Made by a program: the position numbers and the translations under genes | In this document: positions 55,244 through 63,153 of the stretch, piece after piece | Position numbering within the stretch: position 1 is the stretch's first letter | How the letters are laid out: each line of letters opens with the position of its first letter | The notes under the pieces: generated by a model | Seen by the model: only the letters and a program-made list of their open reading frames with translations | What the model was told of the DNA's origin: nothing | The model's database searches: none | Source: Adhaeribacter pallidiroseus | GTDB taxonomy: Bacteria > Bacteroidota > Bacteroidia > Cytophagales > Hymenobacteraceae | DNA length: 64,000 nt | Direction of reading: 5' to 3' | Assembly: GCF_003340495.1 (NCBI RefSeq) | Contig: NZ_QASA01000001.1 | Coordinates: 3,968,001 to 4,032,000, forward strand

Positions 55244-56908
55244 TTACACTAGTTTTTTGTAGCGAATACGCTTGGGTTCTACGTCGCCGAGGCGTTTGCG
55301 TTTGGCTTCTTCGTAATCCGAGAAATTTCCTTCGAACCATACTGCCTGCGACTCGCCTTCAAAAGCCAAAATGTGGGTGGCGATCCGGTCCAGGAACCAG
55401 CGGTCGTGGGAAATAACTACGGCGCAACCCGCAAAGCTTTCCAAAGCATCTTCCAGGGCCCGGATCGCGTTTACATCCAGGTCGTTGGTGGGCTCATCGA
55501 GTAATAACAAGTTAGCGCCTTGCTTTAAAGTCATGGCCAGGTGCACGCGGTTGCGCTCCCCACCCGATAACACGCCTACTTTCTTTTCCTGATCGGCGCC
55601 GGTAAAGTTAAATTTGCTCACGTACGCCCGGGAATTGATTTGCCGGTTAGCCAGCAGCATGGTTTCGGTGCCGCCCGAAATCGTTTCGAACACTGTTTTG
55701 TTGGGATCCAGTGATTCGTGCTGCTGATCAACGTAAGCGGTTTCCACGGTGGGACCAATGGTAATGTTACCCACATCCGGTTTTTCGCGGTGCGTTATTA
55801 CCCGGAACAACGTGGATTTACCCGCGCCATTTGGCCCGATAATACCCACAATACCGGCTGGTGGCAACGAAAATGTTAAATTTTCAAATAGTAACTTATC
55901 GCCAAACGCTTTGCTTAATCCTTCGGCTTCGATTACCACATTTCCTAAACGCGGACCATCCGGGATAAATAATTCCAGTTTTTGTTCTTTTTCGCGGGCT
56001 TCTTCGCTGGCTAGTTTTTCATAATTACCTAAACGGGCTTTAGACTTAGCTTGACGGGCTTTCGGCACCATGCGGGCCCACTCCAGTTCGCGTTGTAAAG
56101 TTTTTTGGCGTTTGCTTTCCTGCTTTTCTTCTTTGGCTAAGCGGTTGGCTTTTTGCTCTAACCAGCTCGTATAATTTCCTTTCCACGGAATGCCTTCGCC
56201 ACGGTCCAGTTCCAAGATCCAGCCGGCCACTTTATCCAGAAAATACCGGTCGTGGGTTACGGCAATTACGGTACCTTTGTACTGCTGCAAGTGCTGCTCC
56301 AGCCACAAAACACTTTCGGCATCCAAGTGGTTGGTAGGCTCGTCGAGTAACAATACATCGGGTTCCTGCAACAGCAAACGGCATAAAGCCACCCGGCGTT
56401 TTTCGCCCCCGGATAAATTTCCCACGATGGCTTCGCCGGGCGGCGTGCGCAGGGCATCCATGGCGCGCTCCAGTTTGTTATCGAGTTCCCAGGCGTTATG
56501 TTGGTCCAGTTTTTCCTGCACTTCGCCCTGGCGGGTTAAAAGCTTATCGTAGTCGGCATCCGGGTCGGCAAAGGCTTCATTTATCTCGTCGAATTCTTTC
56601 AGTAATGCTACTACTTCGGCTACGCCTTCTTCAATTATTTCTTTTACCGTTTTATCCGGGTCGAGCTGGGGTTCTTGTTCCAGGTAGCCTACGCTGTAGC
56701 CCGGCGAAAAAGCGACTTCGCCCTGGTATTGCTTATCTACCCCGGCAATAACTTTTAATAAACTAGACTTACCCGAACCGTTAAGCCCCAGTACGCCTAT
56801 TTTGGCTCCGTAAAAAAACGACAGATAAATGTTTTTTAGAACTTGCTTTTGTGGCGGATAAATTTTATTTACGCCCGCCATAGAGAAAATGATAGTTTCG
56901 CTACTCAT
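55244..56908 (-). CDS. ettA: Energy-dependent translational throttle protein EttA
   Basis: A 554-aa ABC-F protein of EttA length. The first ATPase domain has GLNGSGKSS (41-49), LSGGEKRRVALC and LLLDEPTNHLDAESV. A linker rich in charged helices follows (NRLAKEEKQESKRQKTLQRELEWARMVPKARQAKSKARL). The second domain has GPNGAGKST, LSGGERNRVHLA and LLLDEPTNDLD. EttA binds the ribosomal exit site and couples the first peptide bond to ATP/ADP level; it does not transport. The WARM..KARQAKSKAR linker is diagnostic of EttA against other ABC-F types. It is transcribed alone, with a downstream terminator. Confidence 0.96.
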   Translation of the reverse strand: MSSETIIFSMAGVNKIYPPQKQVLKNIYLSFFYGAKIGVLGLNGSGKSSLLKVIAGVDKQYQGEVAFSPGYSVGYLEQEPQLDPDKTVKEIIEEGVAEVVALLKEFDEINEAFADPDADYDKLLTRQGEVQEKLDQHNAWELDNKLERAMDALRTPPGEAIVGNLSGGEKRRVALCRLLLQEPDVLLLDEPTNHLDAESVLWLEQHLQQYKGTVIAVTHDRYFLDKVAGWILELDRGEGIPWKGNYTSWLEQKANRLAKEEKQESKRQKTLQRELEWARMVPKARQAKSKARLGNYEKLASEEAREKEQKLELFIPDGPRLGNVVIEAEGLSKAFGDKLLFENLTFSLPPAGIVGIIGPNGAGKSTLFRVITHREKPDVGNITIGPTVETAYVDQQHESLDPNKTVFETISGGTETMLLANRQINSRAYVSKFNFTGADQEKKVGVLSGGERNRVHLAMTLKQGANLLLLDEPTNDLDVNAIRALEDALESFAGCAVVISHDRWFLDRIATHILAFEGESQAVWFEGNFSDYEEAKRKRLGDVEPKRIRYKKLV

Positions 56909-57179
56909 GCTTATTTTTTAATTTACAATAACAGTAGTACTCATTTTTTAAATTTCAGGCCGGAACGAGGTTCAGAAATTAATAAGCAGGCATTTTACCG
57001 GTGAAAAATCACATCAAACCAGCAGATATTACGTATTTCACCAGCAATACACTTTAAACCACGCATTAAGCCTTAAAAGTGGGCAAATATCGGAAATTAT
57101 AATAGTTTCTGATTATGAAAATAGTTGGAAATGGTTAAACTTGTAAAAAATTAAAAATTAAATTTACCGCGTTCCCTCG

Positions 57180-58490
57180 ATGGAAAACAAAGATTTATTG
57201 GAAGAAGCCAAAAAATACGGCTTTACTCAGGACAATCAGGTGTGGTTGAAGCCTTTTATGAATTTCCCGGCGCGCCAGGTTGGCGATGTGAAAGAAGTAG
57301 AAGACGAATCGCTGCAGTATTTTGCCTTTCGGTTTCAAACTTTTCAGGAAAAAGTAAATGCGCTCCTGGAAAAAATATCTACCTCCGAAAACAAAGGTTC
57401 TTTCTTAATGAAAGTGCTGCACTTGAAGGAACTGGTTGAGAAGTACGACGCTATCGGCGATTTTGAAGCTATTTATCACCAGCTTACTCAGGCTGAGAAC
57501 GAAATAAAAGTAGCCATTAGTAAAAACCGGGATAAAAACTTAACCACCAAAATTACTTTAATAGAAGAAGCAGAAGCGTTGCAGGAAAGTATTGATTGGA
57601 AAGAAACTACCGAAAAGCTAAAAGAGCTGCGGCAAAACTGGATAAAAACCGGCCCCATTGATAAAGCGCTTACCGATGAAATAGAAGATCGGTTTAAAAA
57701 CGCGGTAGAAGTATTTTTTAAGCGTAAGAAAGATTTTTATCAGGATAAGCAAAGTTTGCTGAATCGCACTTTAGATAAATACAAAGCTTTAATCGCGGAA
57801 TCAGAAGCCCTTAAAAATTCGGAAGAGTGGGAAGAAACTACCAAAAAGCTAAAAGATTTACAAAACCGGTGGAAAGAAGTGGGCGGTAACTTGCCCCGGA
57901 AAACGTCTACGGAATTATGGAATACTTTCCGGAAGGCGCATAATTACTTTTTCGAACGGCTGAAAAACAAAATTACGGTTACTAAAACCGAGTCAAAAGA
58001 TCGCTTCTTCGAAGACAACCTGAACAAGAAAAAACAACTGGTAGCCGAAGCACAAGGTTTGTTGCAGCTGAACACCCACGAAGCAGTAAAACAGGCCAAA
58101 GAACTGCAAGCCGCCTGGAAAAAAGTAGGACCGGTAAAAGGGGAAGAGTCGGACCGGGTTTGGGAACAGTTTATTATTGCTTGCGATAAGGTTTTTGAAG
58201 TAAGCAGCCTGGAGCATTTTATGCGCAAAAAGTACCCGAATGCCGATCGCAATAACCACGTTGAGCAAGTGCATAACCGCATTAATGCGCTCCGCGATTT
58301 TATTAAGTCGGATAAGCAAGAACTGGAGGTGCTGGAAACCAACTTAGGCAAATTATCGAGCGCACCCAACAACGATGCTTTTCGGACGATGATTCAAGGC
58401 AAAATCAAGAACTTTAACCGGAAGATTAAAACCAAGACCGAACTCATTGAACTGTTTAAAAGTAAACTGAATAAAGAAGTAACGGGCTAA
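57180..58490 (+). CDS. DUF349 domain protein with three repeats
   Basis: A 436-aa, highly charged, helical protein. Three DUF349 repeats are visible around residues 120-190 (EEAEALQESIDWKETTEKLKELRQNWIKTGPI), 198-265 (ESEALKNSEEWEETTKKLKDLQNRWKEVG) and 285-345 (EAQGLLQLNTHEAVKQAKELQAAWKKVGPV). The C-terminal 80 residues continue as coiled coil. DUF349 proteins lack an assigned function. No signal or membrane segment is present, so it is probably cytoplasmic. It has a free-standing position, 270 bases from ettA on the opposite strand. Confidence 0.88.
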   Translation: MENKDLLEEAKKYGFTQDNQVWLKPFMNFPARQVGDVKEVEDESLQYFAFRFQTFQEKVNALLEKISTSENKGSFLMKVLHLKELVEKYDAIGDFEAIYHQLTQAENEIKVAISKNRDKNLTTKITLIEEAEALQESIDWKETTEKLKELRQNWIKTGPIDKALTDEIEDRFKNAVEVFFKRKKDFYQDKQSLLNRTLDKYKALIAESEALKNSEEWEETTKKLKDLQNRWKEVGGNLPRKTSTELWNTFRKAHNYFFERLKNKITVTKTESKDRFFEDNLNKKKQLVAEAQGLLQLNTHEAVKQAKELQAAWKKVGPVKGEESDRVWEQFIIACDKVFEVSSLEHFMRKKYPNADRNNHVEQVHNRINALRDFIKSDKQELEVLETNLGKLSSAPNNDAFRTMIQGKIKNFNRKIKTKTELIELFKSKLNKEVTG

Positions 58491-58813
58491 AAAACCTTAG
58501 CCTGGTGATTTTAGTAAGTATTTCGTTACCAACTAAGTAGCGGTTTAAACTTTTAAAATTAAAAGAGACAAGCAATTTTACTTTTACTTTCTTAATAATT
58601 ACCTGCATAAAATAATTAATTGTGTGCTTCTTTGGCCCAGTTTAACCAGCAACAAAAACTAAAAACAAAGTCAAACATTTACCGGCGTTTACACGTTGTG
58701 ATTTTAAAAAATAAATAGCTACTTTATATATATTCCGTTGTATACCTAGTTATTTTTTATATTTTAGGTTTAATAAAGCATTCCACATTTTAACTTTTTA
58801 AGGAGATATAAAC
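58491..58813. other. Intergenic region between the DUF349 and DUF2795 genes
   Basis: About 320 AT-rich bases with no gene. The only feature seen is the unusually strong ribosome binding site at its right end. The rest may be a 5' untranslated region and promoter of the DUF2795 gene, but no clear TAnnTTTG was found. Confidence 0.4.
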
Positions 58814-58816
58814 ATG
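58799..58816 (+). promoter_or_regulatory. Strong Shine-Dalgarno site for the DUF2795 gene
   Basis: TAAGGAGATATAAACATG places AAGGAG 8 bases before the ATG. Most start sites in this window, as in most Bacteroidota, show no such purine-rich element, so this gene may be unusually well translated. Confidence 0.6.
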
Positions 58817-59035
58817 TATTGGACACTGGAATTGGCATCGTATTTAGAAGATGCACCTTGGCCTGCTACAAAAGATGAATTAATTGACTATTCGATTCGT
58901 TCTGGCGCCCCGATGGAGGTGGTTGAAAACCTGCAAGCCCTGGAAGATGATGGTCAGCCATATGAAAACATAGAAGAAGTTTGGCCGGATTATCCTACCA
59001 AAGAAGATTTTATGTTTAATGAGGACGAGTATTAA
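58814..59035 (+). CDS. DUF2795 domain protein
   Basis: A 73-aa acidic protein. The body TLELASYLEDAPWPATKDELIDYSIRSGAPMEVVENLQALEDDG matches the DUF2795 family, small proteins common in Bacteroidota, with a conserved tail YPTKEDFMFNEDEY. No function is known. Length, ATG and a strong ribosome binding site all agree. It stands alone; a palindrome begins 12 bases after its stop. Confidence 0.9.
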   Translation: MYWTLELASYLEDAPWPATKDELIDYSIRSGAPMEVVENLQALEDDGQPYENIEEVWPDYPTKEDFMFNEDEY

Positions 59036-59046
59036 AAATTATGATG

Positions 59047-59107
59047 AATTAGAAATTATGAATTAGAAACTAGAGATCAAATTATTTCTAATTCATAATT
59101 TCTAATT
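59047..59107. repeat. Perfect 23-bp inverted repeat before the ABC ATPase gene
   Basis: Arms 59047-59069 and 59085-59107 are exact reverse complements with a 15-base spacer. Each arm itself contains AATTAGAAA twice. It fills the gap between the DUF2795 stop and the ATPase start (59113). It could be a transcript-end hairpin of the DUF2795 gene or a trace of a small mobile palindrome; it is too AT-rich for a standard terminator. Confidence 0.85.
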
Positions 59108-59112
59108 TTAGT

Positions 59113-59829
59113 ATGTTAGAGATTAAAGATCTGGTTGCGGGATATGAGCAACGCGTGCTTATCCGCCATCTTTTTTTATCGCTGCCTGCACCTGCTTTCG
59201 TAGCCATTGTGGGCCATAATGGCGGAGGTAAAAGCACTTTTTTTAAAATTTTAACTGGCCAGGTGCCCTTTCAGCAAGGCCAAATCTGGTTGCTGGGCCA
59301 TAATCTGCAAAGTTTATCGCATCGGGCTGCTACGGGTTTGTTATCGTATTTACCCCAAAAAAACACCGTATCTTTTCCGATACCCGTAAGCAACCTGGTG
59401 GTGATGGGGCTGCTCCGGAATAAACATTTTTTAGAGAATTACAATGCCGCCGATTACCTCCGGGTAGCTACCCTGCTGGAAACCCTGGAAATCCCCCATT
59501 TGGCTAACCGCGATTTTACCCAACTTTCCGGCGGTGAGCAGCAGTTAGTGTGGCTGGCGCAACTCATGCTGCAAGACACCCGCTTGTGCCTGCTCGATGA
59601 GCCTACCCAACAATTAGATATTTACCATAAGAAAAAAGTTTTTGAGCTGCTTACCAGTTGGGTAAGTCAGCAGCGAAAAACCGTATTGTGTATTACGCAC
59701 GATTTATTAAACCTTTACGAGTACTCTGGCTACCTGCTCAATATTTCAAAACCGCATCCCCAACTGGAAGTGCTTAGTCCCCAAACCATCGACCAAAATG
59801 TAGCCTTTCTGGAGAAAAAACCAGCATGA
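59113..59829 (+). CDS. Orphan ABC transporter ATP-binding protein
   Basis: A 238-aa ATPase with all motifs: Walker A GHNGGGKST (34-42), Q-loop LSYLPQKN, signature LSGGEQQLVWLAQ, Walker B RLCLLDEPTQQLD and switch H in CITHDLLN. Overall it is closest to the FecE/HmuV group that powers iron-chelate, heme or cobalamin import. No permease or binding-protein gene is next to it, so its partner must be elsewhere. It begins 6 bases after a perfect 23-bp palindrome. The stop lies 27 bases from the converging GDPD gene's end. Confidence 0.85.
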   Translation: MLEIKDLVAGYEQRVLIRHLFLSLPAPAFVAIVGHNGGGKSTFFKILTGQVPFQQGQIWLLGHNLQSLSHRAATGLLSYLPQKNTVSFPIPVSNLVVMGLLRNKHFLENYNAADYLRVATLLETLEIPHLANRDFTQLSGGEQQLVWLAQLMLQDTRLCLLDEPTQQLDIYHKKKVFELLTSWVSQQRKTVLCITHDLLNLYEYSGYLLNISKPHPQLEVLSPQTIDQNVAFLEKKPA

Positions 59830-59855
59830 AACGCAGATTTTCGCGGATCAGGAAT

Positions 59856-60767
59856 TTACCTTACCATGGCCCGCATGGCTTTTACGTTATTAACCTCAAT
59901 GGCATCTGGTTGCAGTAAAATCATTTTGTAAATGGTATTGCGCGCCTTGCCGCCAAATAAAATTACTTTTAAGTTGTAATAACGGGCCAGTTTCATTTTA
60001 GCGGCATCCATGTGTTTGCCGTCCGCAACCAGGCCTTGCAATCGGTTACCCAATACCGTTTTTAAGCTTTTTTCAAAATCGCCGCTGATGTCTAGATATA
60101 ATTTGGCTTGTGGCTCTACATCCCGAAAAGCCTGCAATAAATCCGGCTTGTAATACACCAACGAGAGTTTTTTCAGAGGGTAATGGTACTTACGCAGCAA
60201 ACGCATTACGCTTTGGGCAAAAAAAGCATTCCGGCTGGGGTTGTAGCTGCGCAAATCCAGGTGCAGGTACGGGTACTCAGGTTGCTTGGGAATTTCCCGC
60301 AGCAAGTCTTCGAGCGAGATAAGTTTTTCATCGTGAAACAAGTCGTAAAACCAGCCACCCGTATAAGCTACTCTCAGCACATCATCGGCAAGTAAATCTT
60401 CAATCCGGCCTTTTCCCTCCGACATGGTGTTCAAGGTTTCGTCGTGGTATAAAATCGGGATGCCGTCGCGGCTTACGTGTACATCTACCTCCAGGCCGTC
60501 GGCGCCATCTTCGTGTAAAGCGGCCAGCAACGATTGGCGACTATTGGGCGGTAAAGGATTAAAAGGATTTAACGGCGAAAAGAAGGCCCGCCCGGCGTGG
60601 CCAATTATCTGCACATTTTTTTGTTCCGAAGTGAGCACATGCATCTTTCGACTAAACCGCACGGCATCGTAAACAAAAAATAGTACTACCATTATACTTA
60701 CTATTAAGAGCAGAAGCCATAATTTGCGTTGCCAAAGGGCTTGCTTCCGCGAAGAAGAGCTATTCAT
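59856..60767 (-). CDS. Glycerophosphodiester phosphodiesterase
   Basis: A 303-aa GDPD-family enzyme with an N-terminal membrane anchor (about residues 15-35). The catalytic start VQIIGHAGRAFFSPLN replaces the usual HRG with HAG, so the arginine is one place further on (HAGRA). The metal ligands GLEVDVHVSRDGIPILYHDETLNT are intact. A C-terminal TIM-barrel part (HMDAAKMKLARYYNLKVILFGGKA) follows. GDPD enzymes release alcohols from glycerophosphodiesters. The family normally has 240-300 residues. It diverges from the following glycosyltransferase gene by 72 bases. Confidence 0.88.
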   Translation of the reverse strand: MNSSSSRKQALWQRKLWLLLLIVSIMVVLFFVYDAVRFSRKMHVLTSEQKNVQIIGHAGRAFFSPLNPFNPLPPNSRQSLLAALHEDGADGLEVDVHVSRDGIPILYHDETLNTMSEGKGRIEDLLADDVLRVAYTGGWFYDLFHDEKLISLEDLLREIPKQPEYPYLHLDLRSYNPSRNAFFAQSVMRLLRKYHYPLKKLSLVYYKPDLLQAFRDVEPQAKLYLDISGDFEKSLKTVLGNRLQGLVADGKHMDAAKMKLARYYNLKVILFGGKARNTIYKMILLQPDAIEVNNVKAMRAMVR

Positions 60768-60839
60768 AAGTCAAATATAAAGTCCATTGGCCGAACGCCT
60801 AAAATTGAAGCATCTATTTTTTAGAAGCCCGCTTTATTT

Positions 60840-62468
60840 ATGTCATTTACTTTCCGAACAAATAACCAAAATTTAAATTTTACTGCTTCACCAAATGCTT
60901 CTCCTGCTCCCAACCGATATTTAATTCCCTTATCGGTTATCCTGCTTATTGCTTTTGTAATCCGGCTGCTGGCGGCGTTTTTTTCCGGAGGTTATGCATT
61001 CCATGACGATCATTTTGATGTAATTGAAATTGCGCAAAGTTGGTTATATAACCTGCCGGTCTGGATTCACGACGAAATACCACCTCGCCATAGTATGTTT
61101 TACGTAGGTATTCATTATGTAATATTTTACATCAGCGAAATGCTGGGTTTAACCAGCCCGACGGGTAAAATGTTGGTAGTACGGGTGCTACACGCTTTGT
61201 ACTCGTTGCTGGTAGTCTATTACGGCTATAAGATTACGGAATTGCTTTCGAACCAGCGTAATGCGCGTTTAGTAGGCTTAATGCTGGCCCTCGTTTGGTT
61301 TATGCCTTTTATGAGCGTCCGTAACCTGGTAGAAATGACTTGCCTTCCACCTTACCTGGCCGCTTTTTATTTAATTTTAAAACCAGACTCAACTAACCAG
61401 AAAATAATACTTGGCCGTTACCTGAGAGCAGGCGCTTTGCTGGGGCTTTCTTTTATTTTGTACTACCAGGTATTTATATTAGCGCTAGGAGCCGGTTTGG
61501 TGTTGCTTTTTCAGAAGCAATGGCTAAAGGTAATCTACCTAAGTTTAGGATTCAGTGCAATTGCTTTGCTTATACAGGGTACTATTGACGTAACTTTTTA
61601 TAAGTTCCCGTTTCATTCCGTTGTTACTTATTTTTTATATAAATCCGATAAAGCTTATAGTTACAGTTCTGGCCCGATTTACCGCTATCTAGTAGCCATA
61701 TTGTTTTTTTTGGTGCCACCGCTCAGCGTTTACTTACTAATTGGCTACGGCCGTACCGCTAAAATTGCTCCTACTTTGTTTGTGGCGGGTTTATTGTTTT
61801 TTGTAGTGCTTTCGGCCTTTCCAAACAAGCAGGAACAATTTATTTTGCCGCTTTTCCCTATTATCATAATTCTGGGCGTAATTGGCTGGCAAAGCTTTGC
61901 CCAGCAATCGCGGTTCTGGCAACCCCGTCGCCAGCTACTAGCAGCCAGCTGGACTTTCTTTTGGGTTCTAAATATTACTGCGGCGGTGCTGCTGGCCTTT
62001 TCATACCCCCAAAAAAGCCGCATTGCTCCTTTGGTATACCTATCCGGGAAAGAAAACCTGCACGGCATTTTACTCGAATTTGGTAATAACAATTTTCAGG
62101 TGCCGCCCTTGTTTTATTTGGGCCGGATGGCGGCCGAAGCCGGACCATTTATTACGGACCGTAAGAAAATATGGCAAAAATATAAAACCGGAACGCCGCT
62201 GCCCGCTGACTTTGTAATGGTGTATAGTCTAAACCACGAAAAACCTTTAAAAGCCTTACAAGCTGAAATAAAACCGGCTTACGCGCCTAATTACGTAGTA
62301 GTTGTGGGCCAAGATGATTTAAACAAACGTTTGCAACGCCTCCGACAACTTTATTCGCAAATCAAACTGGAGCAAACAATAGCACCTTCGCGCTACGACC
62401 AGGTAAGACATTGGTTAAGCCCATGGGAACATTCAGCCGAACAAGTACGCATTTATCAGGTAAAATAG
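60840..62468 (+). CDS. GT-C type membrane glycosyltransferase
   Basis: A 542-aa protein with roughly ten to twelve hydrophobic helices from residue 27 to about 395, then a soluble C-terminal domain of about 150 residues. The first outside loop contains acidic residues (GGYAFHDDHFDVIEIAQSW), as expected for the GT-C catalytic site of mannosyl/glucosyltransferases that use lipid-linked sugars (GT39/GT22-like). No narrower assignment is possible by eye. Downstream on the other strand, stops 8 bases apart, is a GtrA-type protein, also tied to polyprenyl sugars. The two may belong to cell-surface glycan building. Confidence 0.75.
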   Translation: MSFTFRTNNQNLNFTASPNASPAPNRYLIPLSVILLIAFVIRLLAAFFSGGYAFHDDHFDVIEIAQSWLYNLPVWIHDEIPPRHSMFYVGIHYVIFYISEMLGLTSPTGKMLVVRVLHALYSLLVVYYGYKITELLSNQRNARLVGLMLALVWFMPFMSVRNLVEMTCLPPYLAAFYLILKPDSTNQKIILGRYLRAGALLGLSFILYYQVFILALGAGLVLLFQKQWLKVIYLSLGFSAIALLIQGTIDVTFYKFPFHSVVTYFLYKSDKAYSYSSGPIYRYLVAILFFLVPPLSVYLLIGYGRTAKIAPTLFVAGLLFFVVLSAFPNKQEQFILPLFPIIIILGVIGWQSFAQQSRFWQPRRQLLAASWTFFWVLNITAAVLLAFSYPQKSRIAPLVYLSGKENLHGILLEFGNNNFQVPPLFYLGRMAAEAGPFITDRKKIWQKYKTGTPLPADFVMVYSLNHEKPLKALQAEIKPAYAPNYVVVVGQDDLNKRLQRLRQLYSQIKLEQTIAPSRYDQVRHWLSPWEHSAEQVRIYQVK

Positions 62469-62476
62469 CCCGGCGT

Positions 62477-62872
62477 TTACCGCGTAAAGGTGAACAGATA
62501 ATTAAAAAAGAAATTCCAGAAAAACACCAGTACCATCGCGCAAAACTTTGCGACGTAAAAGTTAAGTTTAAATTTTACAGTAAGCAGGTATACAAGCAGG
62601 TTGTTCAGAATTAATCCGACCAACGCGATGAGTAGAAATTTAGAAAACTGAACGGCAATGCCCGGATCTACGCTCCGGAAAGTCCACAGTCGGTTTAGAA
62701 GGTAGTTGTTGGTGCAGGCAATGGCAAAACCGGAGCTGTTGGCCAGATATTTATTCCAGCGCAGCTTTTCTCTTGTCAGGTAGGTTATACCGAAATCGAG
62801 CAATAAACCCGAAAAACCCACCAGCACAAACTTTAAAAATTTAAAAAACCAGGCTGTTGGGTTAGTAAACAT
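62477..62872 (-). CDS. GtrA family membrane protein
   Basis: A 131-aa protein with four predicted helices in the GtrA arrangement: FLKFVLVGFSGLLLDFGITYL (helix 1), YLANSSGFAIACTNNYLLNRLWTF (helix 2 and the conserved N-Y-L-L-N-R-W-T-F loop), FLLIALVGLILNNLLVYLL and a final AKFCAMVLVFFWNFFFNYLFTF. GtrA-like proteins help flip or deliver polyprenyl-phosphate sugars across the membrane. It converges with a GT-C glycosyltransferase gene. An AAATTTAAAAA motif lies inside its first codons (62837-62847). Confidence 0.92.
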   Translation of the reverse strand: MFTNPTAWFFKFLKFVLVGFSGLLLDFGITYLTREKLRWNKYLANSSGFAIACTNNYLLNRLWTFRSVDPGIAVQFSKFLLIALVGLILNNLLVYLLTVKFKLNFYVAKFCAMVLVFFWNFFFNYLFTFTR

Positions 62873-63153
62873 CTAAGAATACGTAATAGTGAAACGGGTT
62901 CCGTAACATGTAAGCAGCAACTGAAAATGGCCGCATTGGATTTGTCTGAAAACTCGCCAATAACTGAATTACCGCACTACCTGCCCACAGAAACTCTACC
63001 TACCGCTAACCCCCTACAGCTTCCGGCAGGTCGCAGATTATAGAAAATTTAAAAAAATATACTCAAACAAAACGGATACAAACCAAAAGCCCAGCTGCTT
63101 TTATAACAACGGGGCTTTTAATTTTTGAATAGATTAGTGCTAAGTGTTTTTGC

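Noticed and set aside
57944-58372. 142-residue frame opposite the DUF349 gene
   Set aside because: Antisense shadow, Ser/Cys-rich, caused by the Lys/Glu codon bias of the real gene.
63085-63119. Weak hairpin with AAAAGCCC and GGGCTTTT arms
   Set aside because: Only 8 bp with a long loop of 19 bases; not listed as a terminator.
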